Source: Mycocentrospora acerina (Eukaryota > Ascomycota > Dothideomycetes > Pleosporales). Taken from it: 64,000 nucleotides of DNA. This document shows positions 10,425 through 21,745 of the stretch, in pieces. The stretch's first letter is position 1; each line of letters opens with the position of its first letter. Where the stretch lies: assembly GCA_022701365.1 (NCBI GenBank), contig JAKUHH010000396.1, positions 310,001 through 374,000 of the forward strand, in the 5' to 3' direction. Made by a program: the position numbers and the translations under genes. The notes beneath the pieces were generated by a model that worked only from the letters and a program-made list of their open reading frames with translations, made no database searches and was not told the origin of the DNA.

Positions 10425-11489
10425 TCAAGCCATGTAATCCCTCGCCATTCTCCAGAAATCTCCCACGGATTCACCGCCCTCTTCCATGTACTTGACGAAC
10501 TCATCATGCCTTCCAATCGTGTCAATCTCGCACACAATATACTCAACTACTAAGTTCCTCAGATCGTCCAGGGTTCCGTCGTCGCTTCTATCCGGTAGGT
10601 CTTGGCTTGAGTAGGCAAATCTCGCAAGCTCAATAATGTCTCCGATGCGCTTTGCGAATAGCTTGAAGTCTAGAAGTGTCTTGTGCAGCTTGTCGAGGGT
10701 CAATGCTTTGAGTGGCGCTATCAGACGCAGATGCGCAAAACAGTAGAGCCGCGCATGAGCGAGAAGAACTGGCGTGAAGTTTTGGTCCACGGCACTGTTA
10801 GATTTGGGCTCGAAGTGCCGCAGGATCAAAGTTTTAGGGCCACTGTTAGTTGGGTAGGTTCGGTCGCTGAACTGAGTCCGCAACGAAGCCCTTGAGGTAG
10901 GTCTTACTCTATGTAAAGATCCAGAAGCTTCCCCAAAGTCAGATCTTATATTGTCTTGGATGGAAAATTCCCTTTCGAGAGCAGCCCGCTCATTATTTCT
11001 CTTCTTTCTCTCAGACAACATACCCAAACTACCCCATTCATTGTTCGATCCGTTCTGCGGGTCCTTGCTGGATTTAGAGCTTGGTTCCTGCGGGATTTTT
11101 CCCCACGGAGGTACGGTATAGTCCCCGCGGTAAGCGTATTCGCAGAACCGGATGAAATCATTGACCTTGACGTCTTTGACCCTCGCACTTCGCGTCTCAG
11201 ATTCCTCCATCCCGCCATTAATAAGTGCATCTAGCTGTTGACTGGTAGCGGCGATAGCAGCTGCATGAACTACAATTGGCTTCTCCTCCTGGCCGACGAA
11301 GAAGGTGAATTGTGGTGATTGGATGAAGCTGCCGGGCTTTAGCTCAACCAGATCGACATTGAAGATGGTCCTTACTCCTTGAAGTTTGACGCCATTATGT
11401 CCAACAGACTTCTGATAACTTCCACAGAGCTCGAAATAAGGGAATGGACTCTCGACTTGAATCAATTCGCATAATGGGACGCTCAACAA
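10425..11489 (-). CDS. BTB/POZ-domain protein, 5' end unresolved
   Basis: An open frame of 354 codons. The segment FTFFVGQEEKPIVVHAAAIA, through SQQLDAL and a central IRFCEYAYRGDY, matches the fungal type of BTB domain (a strand-helix core with F.V.HKA-like and F..YAYTG-like motifs), at residues about 60-125. The middle is polar and probably disordered; the C-terminal 130 residues are helical (LDKLHKTLLDFK, ending in DFWRMARDYMA). BTB proteins of this class are presumed adaptors, possibly for cullin-3 ligases. The frame begins only with TTG at 11489 and is closed by a stop at 11526-11528. The first in-frame ATG lies inside or after the BTB core, so an upstream exon, a non-AUG start or a damaged 5' end must be assumed. 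Confidence 0.7.
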   Translation of the reverse strand: MLSVPLCELIQVESPFPYFELCGSYQKSVGHNGVKLQGVRTIFNVDLVELKPGSFIQSPQFTFFVGQEEKPIVVHAAAIAATSQQLDALINGGMEESETRSARVKDVKVNDFIRFCEYAYRGDYTVPPWGKIPQEPSSKSSKDPQNGSNNEWGSLGMLSERKKRNNERAALEREFSIQDNIRSDFGEASGSLHRVRPTSRASLRTQFSDRTYPTNSGPKTLILRHFEPKSNSAVDQNFTPVLLAHARLYCFAHLRLIAPLKALTLDKLHKTLLDFKLFAKRIGDIIELARFAYSSQDLPDRSDDGTLDDLRNLVVEYIVCEIDTIGRHDEFVKYMEEGGESVGDFWRMARDYMA

Positions 11490-14354
11490 GACAGACGAGA
11501 AGAAGCGGGGTTGTACAGCAGACGCTTATGCGCTATCCATTGACTGGCTGTGGAGGCTGATACTGTAACACAGCATTATCGCTACATGCAATGACGTCCA
11601 TAGCGTTTGCCTCATGGCTTTGTTGCCTCCTTCTTGTTGCGAAACCTCGATTTCCGATGCAAGTGATTTGAGGCCAGCGCCCAGCTGAAAACTGACTCTG
11701 AAAACACGCCCTAAACACCAGGCGATCAGAAATATCCAAAGTCAAATTATATCCGCTCTGGTCTTGATCTACAAGGTACTGCTGCTTGATTTGCGGTAGA
11801 GCCGTTGTGCCCCACAGCTGCATGTGTCAGTGGTACAGCTTATGGATCCTTTCTCACGAGTCAGTCTTCTGGAGGGGATTTTCAACCCTGAAGTCATCTG
11901 GCCTGTTGAAGTACGCGATCCGGGTTCATCCGAGTACAAAGGAGAGGTATATGTCTTGGTGAAATGATACGCGCTGACGTCGCGTCAAGTTGTATCCTGC
12001 ACTGTGCCAAATATACTTGAGCCGTTCCGTGCTTCTCGAGGCTGATCATGACCATGATTATACGGAAACACCATCAATCAAAAGCCTGCCAGAATAATTA
12101 TCATTTCTTATTCAGCAACTACCTTTACAATTCTCTTCCTACGTTCAAACACGTCGTTTTGATACCAAAAGCGTCCTCTCATCTCAACGCGTAAGTAAGA
12201 CTGTACCAACGCCGCCGAGCTTCTCTGTTTCGTCGACGCAGGAAGATCTTGTGCAATTCCCTTGGTTTCAGCCTACCTTTGCAAGCCATGACTTTGCTAG
12301 CGTTGTTTTTAATATTGTAGTTGTCCACACTCTCGTCTGGTACGTCTCGTGGACGAAAATCTGGGGCTGTTTGAGGCGGCAAATGAAGATCCGTCGTATG
12401 TATGTCACTCTTTCTCGATTAGGGAAGTCCAAGTACCCCTCATCTGTTTCGGTGAAGAGGGTGTCTCGCTACGCAGGCAGATACGCTAGTCGATATCATA
12501 AAGTGGGAATCTAGATGGCCGATTCGCTGTGCTGGGAATGTCTATGCAGCTGGGTTGCCCGGCGTATATCCGAGTGATCCTCGTTTGCGACGATCATGCC
12601 CTCTCTTGGTGCAGCTATCTCAAGCTCGAGAATGTTGTTTACAACTACAGATTAGCCAATCAGAGCCACGGCTATGACCACTGCCCAGATAGATGAATGT
12701 TTCAGCAACTCACGCCATTTGCGCATCTAACCGTTGTTGACCAAGTCCGGGAGGCCTCCTCGCTTGCACTGCTCACTTACGCATGAGGTGTCGGCCAAAA
12801 TCGAGATCATATAGGACCATGACGGAAGATTGGCGGCCATGCGGAACCAAAAATCATTTTGGCCATGATCAAAAACGTTTGGGAAGTCGGCTTGAAGTCG
12901 GCGGCTCTCTTGACGACCATCGTCGTTGACAGAGCATGTCGCAAGCCAAGCTCCTCGAAACCCAGTCAGCAGTTTACCTTCAGTCAACGATACAGGTGAA
13001 GACAAAAGCGCCGGAGTGCTCCTCTACACACAGCAAGCTGGCGACGATACAGAGCAACGCCAAGAGCCGGGGAGCAGCCCATCTTCCAGTGACTGCCAAG
13101 GGAGGCTGCTGCAAGTGGAATGTAGATTTTGGACGAGTGTAACTTTATATGTTGTGGTGTGAGGTGCTGATATTGCGGTCGTTGGTATGCGTGGCAGAAC
13201 ATTGCGACATGTAAGGTTGTTGTGTCGCGAGTACACAATCCGAAGTCCACCCGCGCCCATTTCAACTTCCTCAACTGCCTTTCTTCAAGATGGGCTCCAA
13301 ATTCGTCATTTTATCCCATATTTCAAATCACTCACGCGAAACATGAAGCTAATACGTACGACCAGGCTCAACAGATTCGATAATCCGCAGCCACAAAAGC
13401 TCGTTCCAAGACAATCCTCTATCAAACGACTCGAGTCTTCTGATGCATATTTGTACGCGCCTCTCAAGCATAGCACATTGGCAGTAGATTTGATATCGGA
13501 CGTTCAACTCACAACGTTCTTTGTTCCGACATCGCTTAGCTGGTGATTCGCTCAGCCGCAAGATTCGTCAACTCAATTCCTGATTGCGAATCTGAACTTT
13601 GCCCCCGGCATATGTATAACGGCGGTATCTCGCGACTAATGCACCCAGTAGGAATGCAGATTCGGAGACTACACTACCGTGGCGGCCCGTGGCAGGACTC
13701 CCGCATGTTTTTGGGCCCCTCTGGGATTCGCAACTGCGCGGCAAAGCCGTTTCTGAAAGCCGAATACGGGTGCGGAATTGTCTCTGCATGCTGTTGTAGT
13801 AGGAAGGAATTGTGCTTTTGACAGCCCAGAGATTGAAGATAACGATGCTTCAGATGGACTCAAGTAACACGTTCTGGGAACCCTGTTTGCAACACATGCA
13901 TCTGCAAAGCAATCCAGGTCGGACGCGCGCCGTTTTTTACCACTAAATCGCATGAACGACGAACTGCTCGATTCTCCACTACCCAGCGCTGTCGTGATCG
14001 TCCCCAAACATGACGTTCGGTTCCACTTCGCCCCACGCTCCGATTCATGCCCCCCCAGATTGTTCGCCTCTTTTGATCCTCGAGATATAGTTGTATGCAG
14101 AGCGTGATGTAGCCCTGCGGGTAGGGTACCATCGCCCTTGCGCCACGCCATGGAGCAATTGTGCCATAGATAGGCTTAATGAGCAAATGACTGCATAATA
14201 AGGAATTGCAAAATGCTCTTTCGGCCTTGTTGCTGAGGTATACATATGAGAGCATCCCGACAACACTTGAATCAAACCACCCAGCCGCGATCTTATCGCT
14301 TCCTATCCAAATTGGAAATCGTTCGGTCAACTCAGACTAGGACATCTCCCAAAG
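11490..14354. other. 2.9 kb without a convincing gene
   Basis: Several short frames exist on both strands. The longest are 160 and 156 codons on the minus strand at 13669-14330; the 156-codon one starts with TTG, and neither shows a domain. A 96-codon minus-strand frame with a true ATG (11533-11823) could be a small gene or a stray exon of the BTB gene. None is supported enough to call. Base composition is mixed and I see no tandem repeats. The last 200 bp are the leader of the permease gene. Confidence 0.45.
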
Positions 14355-16529
14355 ATGGCGTTTGGTCTCTTTTCTTCCAAGCCGGAAGACAGCCAAGGCC
14401 ACGCAAACGATAGTTTTGACGAGGGAGAGGTCTCCGACGGCAGTCTCCAATATGTCGTCGAAAAAGCAGGAAACACCAACGAGGTGACCTACCAGGAAGC
14501 TTCTGGTGCCCCTGTCGAAAGCAAATCACCACTCGGTTTGGAAGTTGGATCCGTCACCATCATCTTCTTGAATCTCAGCATGATGGTCGGAACGGGAATC
14601 TACTCAACTCGTTAGTCTTTGCTCTGCAACCACTGTCGGTCCGCAGCTAAATTGACTCTGCAGCTTCTACTATTCTTCGATACACTGGTTCCGTGGGGGC
14701 GGCTCTATTCTACTGGGTTGCTGGCTTCTTCATCTCGCTGTCTTCTCTTGCCGTCTACCTCGAGTATGCCGCATACTTCCCCAACAGATCCGGTTCTGAA
14801 GTGGCGTACCTTGAACAAGCGTACCCTCGCCCGAAGTACTTCTTCCCAATAACCTTTGCTGTACAGACTGTTATTCTCTCTTTCAGTAGCAGCAATGCTA
14901 TAGGTAATTTAAGACGCATCGATGATATTTTGAGCCCTCCTGACATCTACCAGTCCTTGCTCAGTATCTTTTCGCGGCCGCTGGATCAACACCAACAGCA
15001 TGGGAGATGAAAGGCGTCGCCATTGCCGGATACACCGTTGCAACATTGTGTAAGTTTGCGGTCATCATAACTACCAACACCCGATATCATCTAACACGAT
15101 AACAGTGCTTGTATTCAACACAAAGTACTCCTACTGGCTCTCGAACGGCATTGGAGCCGTGAAGCTACTCACCCTTGTTTTCATTTCGATAACGGGCCTG
15201 GTCGTGCTTGGCGGTCACACAAAAGTGAAGACTCCGACTGCGAACTTCCAGAATGCATTTGAAGGCCACATAACACCATACGGTGCTACAAACGCTTTGT
15301 ACAAGATCGTCTTCTCGTACGCCGGCTATGCAAATGCCTTCAACGTAACGAACGAAGTCAAGGTAAGCCAGCTCAGCAAGGTTTCGAATTTTTTGTGAAG
15401 ATGCTGACAATTGGACCAGAACCCAGTCAAGACGATCAAAAGAAACGGCTTTATTGCGCTGGTTCTTGTCACTATTCTCTATCTCCTGGCTAATATTGCC
15501 TATTTCGCTGCAGGTTCGTCGACCCCCGACACTGGTCTAAACCATTCGCGCTAACATCGTCGCAGTGCCAAAGGCAGAGTTGGAGGGCGCAAAACAAATT
15601 GCTGCCAGTCTTTTCTTCACCCACGTATTCGGGTCTAGCGGTGCCGTGAGAGGGTTGAATGTTCTCATTGCCCTCAGCGCGTTTGGAAATTTGATCGCGG
15701 TGTTGATCGGACAGTCTCGTGTTATTCGTGAATGCGGAAGGTATGTGAAGGTTTGATGTTATCAAAAGCTGGTGACTGACAAGTTTCGCAGGCAGGGTGT
15801 GCTACCATGGCCTCGATTTTGGGCATCCACTCGTCCCTTTGGCACGCCGCTTGGTCCATACTTTGTCAAATGGGCGTTGACCATGCTCATGATTCTCGCA
15901 CCGCCCGCCGGCGACGCTTTCAACTTCAGTAAGATGGAACTTGGCTGCTGTAGGATTCAACAAGCGCTAACCGCATATGTGAATAGTCACCGGCCTTCAA
16001 GTCTACCCATCTTCCGTGTTCAACCTGACCATGGCTGCGGGAATCTATGCTGTCCGATACCGAAGAAAGCGCATCAACCTCCCGGAACCTAGCTTCAAAG
16101 CTTGGCATATCGCTTTGGTCTTCAATATCCTGGTGAACTTTTACCTCATCGTTATGCCGTGGTACCCTCCACCTGGCGGTCGCAACGGTGGTGATGTTAG
16201 CTTTTGGTACGGGACTTATATTGTCACTGGCCTTGCCATGTAAGTTGCAATATACCTCGACTCATTCAGCGTGATAGCACTGACAAATTTCTAGCCTTGG
16301 TGTCTGCGGTCTGTACTATATTGGCTGGATTTACGTGCTGCCCAAATTCCGAAACTACCGCATTCGACAGGAAGTCATCGAGCTGGACAGTGGTGCGAAG
16401 ACCCACAGACTCGTCAAGGTTCCTGTCCCGGAGCTGGCTGCCTGGGATGCGACTCACGATGCTCTGGGAAGAGATGTCCATGCAGAAACCGATCACTCTT
16501 CAGAGGAGGTGCAAGTCAAACAGGCCTGA
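14355..16529 (+). CDS. LAT-family amino acid permease (MUP1-like)
   Basis: Nine exons: 14355-14610, 14664-14903, 14954-15049, 15106-15362, 15420-15513, 15566-15740, 15792-15928, 15987-16239 and 16295-16529, giving 580 residues. Every intron is 50-58 nt, GT-AG, and restores the frame. About 75 hydrophilic residues precede TM1 (SVTIIFLNLSMMVGTGIYSTP), where GTGIY is the unwound-helix substrate motif of APC-superfamily carriers. About twelve membrane segments follow, and the FNVTNEVKNPVKTIKRN loop is typical of LAT/MUP proteins. The C-terminal tail of about 80 residues is cytosolic and acidic. The fungal relatives import methionine or other neutral amino acids across the plasma membrane. Substrate is inferred from family only. 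Confidence 0.93.
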
Positions 16530-17954
16530 TCTGCTTGGTGGAATGGTGCATTTAAGATGAAGACACTAATTTGTACTGAGGCAAGAGGAGGACCTTGACG
16601 TTACGATGTAAAACTGAAATACGGTGCTTGATTTGAGATTAGCTAAGAATCCCGGTCAATTCAAATATATGAATATCTTTGAAGTAATTTCCATCTCATG
16701 TAATAGGCTTATACCACACGTGCAACTCAATAGATCTGATTTCTACGATTTTCTGGCCGCTGGATTATTTGTTTCGACCCTGTTGGTCTTTTGTCTGCTC
16801 GATTTCGCCAGGCTCTACGATTTCGTCATACTGATCGTGATTTGGGCGTTCCTTTGTGGTGCTTGTTTAGAGCTCCACTGGGGATTCAAAATCTTAGTTC
16901 GTTTATTTCTTCAAAAATCGTGCAAGAAGCGTCAATCGTTTGGCGAATGTGATGTCGTGTTTCGAAGCTATACGAACATGGACGCATTCTCCAACTCAAC
17001 TTCAAAGAGAATACAGGCGTAGGCAGATACAATACGACTGTCTCCCCAATTCCCATCTTTTGCAAATAACCTTTTCAATGTCAGAGCTCGAGTGAACGCT
17101 TTCAGACACCACTACACCACCCCAGGCGCAGCCTCTGTCGGGGTTTGTAGTGAGTGAAGCGTGAAGCGTAGCTGGCCTCCAAATTGATTGGAGACTGGCT
17201 ATCCGAGGGCATGCGACGCAATGCAGGGAATTTTCAAGTCACAGCCCCACTGAGTGTCGGGAAGACCGAGATTCTAGCATGGGGTTCGAGGAAGCGACGG
17301 AAAGCCTGCGGCGAACGACGGGCAACGGATCACGGACCACGGACCACAGAAGACGGAAGATGAACGGTAGAAGACGGAACGAAATGTGGAGCCTGATGCA
17401 CGGGATGATCAGCTGTGAGATTTTGTAGCTTAGTAATGGGTGTCTGGCTCGTTGGCGCTCGTTGATGTTGAGAAAAGAACGGTCTTGGGGTGAATGAGGC
17501 CGGGCCGTGGATCGATGAGTGAGACATCAAATAAGAGCTACGGCGACAAGAACGTGACGAGCTGCTTATTAATGTAAATCAGGTAGAAAATAATGGTCCC
17601 AGTAATCCCTTAAGGCTTGGATGCTACAGTTACGGTCAGTGTTGGGTTTCATGTATCGCAAACGTTGGGCAGTGATGCGCTCGCGGTGTGAGTGTCAACG
17701 CATTTTCCGTTTTTGTCGAAGCTACTCCCATAGCTTTGAATGCAGCAGACCATGCTCTTGGCGGCGGGGTCAACTTCTGCTGTGCCGCATTGAGCAGACA
17801 GAGGTACAACACATTCGTTTCAAAGCCAAGCCAAGCCAAGCAGAGTAGCTTACAGTCTCTTTAAAGAAAAGATGACGGCGATTAACTCTTCTAGATAAAA
17901 GAACGATATTCTAATGCATGGCAACAGCCCACTGCCGCCCTCCAGGCAGCCGCA
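16530..17954. other. Intergenic, AT-richer, one possible small membrane ORF
   Basis: About 1.4 kb between the permease and the phosphotransferase. It holds the permease 3' region, one doubtful small ORF (listed separately) and a short patch of purine-rich near-repeats at about 17320-17390 (ACGGACC copies). No RNA gene or mobile element recognised. Confidence 0.45.
16669..17022 (+). CDS. Possible small two-pass membrane protein, unknown
   Basis: From ATG 16669 the frame gives 117 residues. The central part has two adjacent hydrophobic stretches (FLAAGLFVSTLLVFCLL and FVILIVIWAFLCGACL) separated by a short polar turn, then a basic tail (QKSCKKRQ). It is not a family I recognise, and the frame could be open by chance. 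It follows the permease on the same strand. Confidence 0.2.
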   Translation: MNIFEVISISCNRLIPHVQLNRSDFYDFLAAGLFVSTLLVFCLLDFARLYDFVILIVIWAFLCGACLELHWGFKILVRLFLQKSCKKRQSFGECDVVFRSYTNMDAFSNSTSKRIQA

Positions 17955-18890
17955 ATGCCTGAACTCTATGACTCTATACCTGCCGATCCAAAGATCAGTG
18001 TCTTGTATGCGGCTCCAGGACATGAAATAATCAGCCCGGAGCAGGTCGAGGCATCAAAACTGGAAGTTGTAGCTGTAGGAGCCGGCACACAACTTGCAAA
18101 AATCTCCCCATCCATGCTTGTCAAATATGGTTCTCATGCATCCCTCATCGAGGCGAAGACCATGTTATTCGTGGCAGAGCGAACATCAATACCCGTCCCA
18201 AGACTATATGCATCATATGCGTACGGGCCACTGGACCGAGACATCGGCGATTTTGGAAGTGTATATGATACCTATATCTTCATGGAGTTTGTTGAGGGGG
18301 AGGACTTGGAGAAATCATGGGAAAGATATACTGCTATTGAGAAGCAGCAGATTTCGACGGACTTGAAAAAGTACATGACTGAACTTCGCTCTATTCCGCC
18401 GGTCAATTACATAGGATCTGTGCATGGTGGACCGGTCACGGATATAATATTAGAGTGGTCTACGACTTTGAAGGGTCAGTACACACCATTATCTACACGT
18501 TGTATACGTCAATTAGAGTGTTTTCTCATCATATTATAAGGTCCATTCGATAGCGAAGAAGATTTCAACACTACGATTGCCAACACCTTTGTGGCCAAGT
18601 CAAAAGGCCACGTTGGCCCTTATATTCGAAGTGTGCTTAGTCTACATCAGCACAAGATTGTTTTCACCCACGGGGATCTCAGACCTGCTAATGTCATCGT
18701 CAGAGACGGTCGCGTGGTAGCAGTCATCGACTGGGAAATGGCAGGGTGGTACCCTGATTATTGGGAATTCGCGAAAGCATTCTACATCGAAGCGTTTGCT
18801 ACCGATTGGGCAACCCATCTACTAGAAATTCTCACTCCTTATCACTATGAACAAATGATGTATTCAAAGTTGATGAGCGTGTTATGGTAA
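17955..18890 (+). CDS. Aminoglycoside-phosphotransferase-like kinase (APH / choline kinase fold)
   Basis: Two exons, 17955-18474 and 18541-18890, joined across a 66-nt GTCAGT...AAG intron that keeps LKGPFDSEE in frame; 289 residues. The N-lobe has an ATP-binding-type segment around VVAVGAGTQLAKISPSMLVK and the linker YIFMEFVEGEDLE. The C-lobe has the catalytic loop HGDLRPANVIV (D and N present) and the metal-binding IDWEMAGWYPDYWE (D present). This is the fungal APH class often seen in accessory regions; substrates are mostly unknown and antibiotic resistance should not be assumed. It is the last gene before the repeat island, and the 3' flank becomes AT-rich at once. Confidence 0.88.
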
Positions 18891-19160
18891 CTAAGGTCAC
18901 TATCAAGACTTTGCATGATGCCTTGTCGGCAGATGGATTTCTAGTCGAAGTATTAAAAGCAATTGTATTCCTCAAACTAGATTTTTGAAACGCCTAATTA
19001 GGACTGTAATTCATTGTTAGATCATCTGCGTCGCAATAGCTGAACGGCGATGGGCCCGCATTGAAGACATCTGCGCATCTTTTTGTTCCTATTAACACTA
19101 CTCACTTAACTTTGAATAAAGTATACCAGTAAATTATTTGATTCTTAAGCTCTTGATTAA
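18891..19160. other. AT-rich junction into the repeat island
   Basis: 270 bp of AT-rich sequence after the phosphotransferase stop. Around 19020-19080 there are weak traces of satellite family A (a TGCGCAT-type tail). No gene. Confidence 0.4.
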
Positions 19161-19480
19161 TTGTCTTCCACGATTTCATCAAACTTGAACAAGTGCGGCA
19201 GCTATTGTGTTGCAGCGGTGTATGTTGCTCACAAGGCTCATCCAGGTTGCAATCTTAGATTACCAGCGCCCGCAATGAAGCACAGTTTTTTCAAATTATA
19301 TTTTCAAGATGCAGAGATTATAATTAAGCGGATTCTGTGGTCTTAGAGACTAAAATTGAACGTAGCTCTTGTGCTACAACAGTTTTCTAGTGTCAGCACG
19401 TACCGCATGTTGCATATACTATCTTAGATTATCCACCTTTGTGATGCAGCGCAGATGAAGTAAATTTAAATTCAATTAAG
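19160..19480. repeat. Satellite family A, left outlier block (two degenerate units)
   Basis: Two diverged units of the repeat that dominates 23.9-26.9 and 31.1-36.1 kb. Diagnostic parts are the conserved core GTGCGGCAGCTATTGTGTTG near 19192 and, about 60 bp later, CTTAGATTA followed by an AATGAAGCACAG-like tail. A second, weaker copy begins near 19365. Identity is by eye only. Confidence 0.65.
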
Positions 19481-19899
19481 GCACTTGAATTAAATTGGAA
19501 CTTAAGATATTAAAGACATCAATTCATCGCCTCAAATGTTGTGGAGCGACCGGTTCTATGACCGCGTTGTTGGTACAGAAGTTTAACTACGTAGGTACAA
19601 TCTTTAGCGAAATCGGCTTCCCTAAGAGCGCATTCGCAAACCACGATTGCGCAACACGGCAGGCAGGGATCATAACACCCTATCGAACAGATTTAGTATA
19701 GCGTAACATCATCAAGGATGCAGCTGGCGATCGGAGTAACTGTAGGCCCGACACATTCAGGCAGCAATAGAATTGCTAGTTAACTCACATCTTTGCACCA
19801 ACAACTTGGCAACATAACCCAGTCCACGACAACATATTCTCAAGCCTGCTAAAGTCTGGTAGTAATGATTAGAGCAAAAAATAGAGATGAGTGGATATT

Positions 19900-21620
19900 C
19901 ATGGTAAGACCTGCGAACGTTGACATGTAAGGCTATTGCTGATGCTGATGTGTCTGGTGGTGTAGGAGGTAAGTCAACCTGCAGGCGTTGATATGCAAGG
20001 CTGCTACTAATGCTGGCATGTGTGGTGGTGTAGGAGGTAAGTAGATCTGCAAATATCAACACATATGGCTTCTGCTAATGTTGGCGTGTCTGGTGGTGCA
20101 GCGGGTAAGCAGACCTGCGAATGTTAACGTGCAAAGATGCTGCTAATGCTGTTGTTTCTGGTGGTACAGGAGGTAAGTAGACCTGCAGGCGTTGATATGC
20201 AAGGCTACTACTAATGCTGGCGTGTCTGGTGGTGTAGCGAGTAAGTAGATCTGCAAACATCAACACACAAGGCTGCTGCTAATGCTGGTGTCTCTCATTG
20301 TGTAGTGGGTTAGTAGACCTGTGAACGTCAACATGCAAAGATGCTGCTAATGCTGAGATCTCTGGTGGTACAGGATGTAAGTAGACCTTTACACGTCGAC
20401 ATGCAAGATTACTGCTAATGCTGGCGTGTCTGGTGATGTAGGATGTAGGTAGAACTGCGAACGTTCACATGTAAAGATGCTGCTGATACTGGTGTTTTTG
20501 GTGGTGTAGTTTGTGAGTAGATCTGCAGACGTTGATATGAAAGGCTACTGCTGATGATGGCGTGTCTGGTGGTCTAGTGGGTAAGTAGACCTGTGAGCAT
20601 CGACATGCGAGGCTGCTGCTAATGCTGGCACGTCTTGTGGTGTAGGACGTAAGTAGACTTGCAAAAGTTGACATGCAAGGTTGCTGCTAATACTAATGTG
20701 TCTGGTGGCGTAGGAGGTAAGTAGATCTGCAGGTGTTGATATACAAAGATGCTACTAATGCTGGTGTCTGGTGGTGTAGTTTGTAAGTAGGTGTGCGGAC
20801 GTCGACATGCAAGGCTGTTGCTAATACTAATGTGTCTGGCGGTATAGCAGGTAAGTAGGTCTGCAGAAATTGACATGCAAGGCTAATGCTAATGCTGGTG
20901 TGTATGGTGTTATAGTTAGTAAGTAGATCTGCGAACGTTGATATGCAAGATTACTTCTAATGCTGGTGTGTCTGGTGGTATAGGATGTGAGTAGAATTGA
21001 AAACGTTGATATGTGAAGCTGTTGCTAATGCTGTTGTCGGATGGTGTAGTGGGTAATTAGACCTGCAGACGTTGACATGCAAGGCTAATGCTAATGCTCG
21101 TGTGTGTGGTGGCGTAGGAGGTAAGTCAACCTGCAAACGTCGACATGCAAAGATGCTGCTGATACTGATGTGCTTGGTGATGAAGTGGGTAAGTGGATCT
21201 GCAGATGCTGATATGTAAGGCTGCTGCTGATACTAATATGTCTGGTGGTGTAGTTTGTGAGTAATTCCGCAGACGTCGACATGCAAAGCTGCTGCTAATG
21301 CCGGTATCTGGTCGTGTAGCGAGTAAGTAGACCTGTAGATACTGAAATGTAAGGCTAATACTAATACTGGTGCTTCGGGTGGTGTAGGAGGTAAGTAGAC
21401 CTGCAGACGTCGACATGCAAAGATGCTGCTAATGCTAGCGTGTCTGATGTGCAGGAGGTAAGTAGGTGTGCGGACGTCAACACACAGGGCTACTACTAAT
21501 ACTGGTGTCTGGTGGTGCAGGATGTAAGTAGACCTTTACACGTCGAATTGCAAGGCTACATGCTAATGCTGGCGTGTCTGGTGATGTAGGATGTAAGTAG
21601 AGCTGCAGTCGTCAATATAC
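19900..21620. repeat. 68-bp tandem repeat, about 26 copies
   Basis: The period is 68 bp, checked from exact spacing of GTAAG at 19969, 20037, 20105 and 20173. Each unit contains CTAATGCTGG, then GTGTCTGGTGGTGTAGGAGG, then GTAAGTAGACCTGC and a GTCGACATGCAA-like tail. Copies differ from each other at many sites, mostly by transitions. Because 68 is not a multiple of three, and the minus strand has few stops in any frame, several 60-100 codon minus-strand frames run through the array; I regard them as by-products. The array ends about 20 bp before a TATA box and about 125 bp before the HET reading frame. Confidence 0.93.
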
Positions 21621-21638
21621 AAGGCTGCTTCTGCTCTT

Positions 21639-21644
21639 TATAAA
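21639..21644 (+). promoter_or_regulatory. TATA box upstream of the HET-domain gene
   Basis: TATAAA within CTCTTTATAAACGCTC, immediately after the last 68-bp repeat and about 100 bp before the HET frame. If used, the first AUG in the transcript would be at 21696, which opens an eight-codon frame (MMTPSPKD, stop) rather than the HET frame. Confidence 0.45.
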
Positions 21645-21745
21645 CGCTCAGAACAACAATAACATAGAAATAGTCCGTCGATTGGAATTTCACCTATGAT
21701 GACACCTTCACCAAAAGACTAAGTATCACTTCGCCATTTCGTGCG

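Noticed and set aside
13669..14330. Two overlapping minus-strand frames of 160 and 156 codons
   Set aside because: The 156-codon frame opens with TTG, neither shows conserved features, and they overlap each other in different frames.
17955..18890. Antibiotic-resistance gene call for the APH-like kinase
   Set aside because: The fold matches, but fungal APH-class proteins are numerous and mostly of unknown substrate; nothing in the sequence supports resistance.
19757..21416. Several 60-101 codon minus-strand frames in the 68-bp array
   Set aside because: They are translations of the repeat, with the unit read in successive frames; no start context or independent protein signal.
19900..21620. 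CRISPR-like appearance of the 68-bp array
   Set aside because: Units are contiguous without unique spacers, and the genome is eukaryotic.
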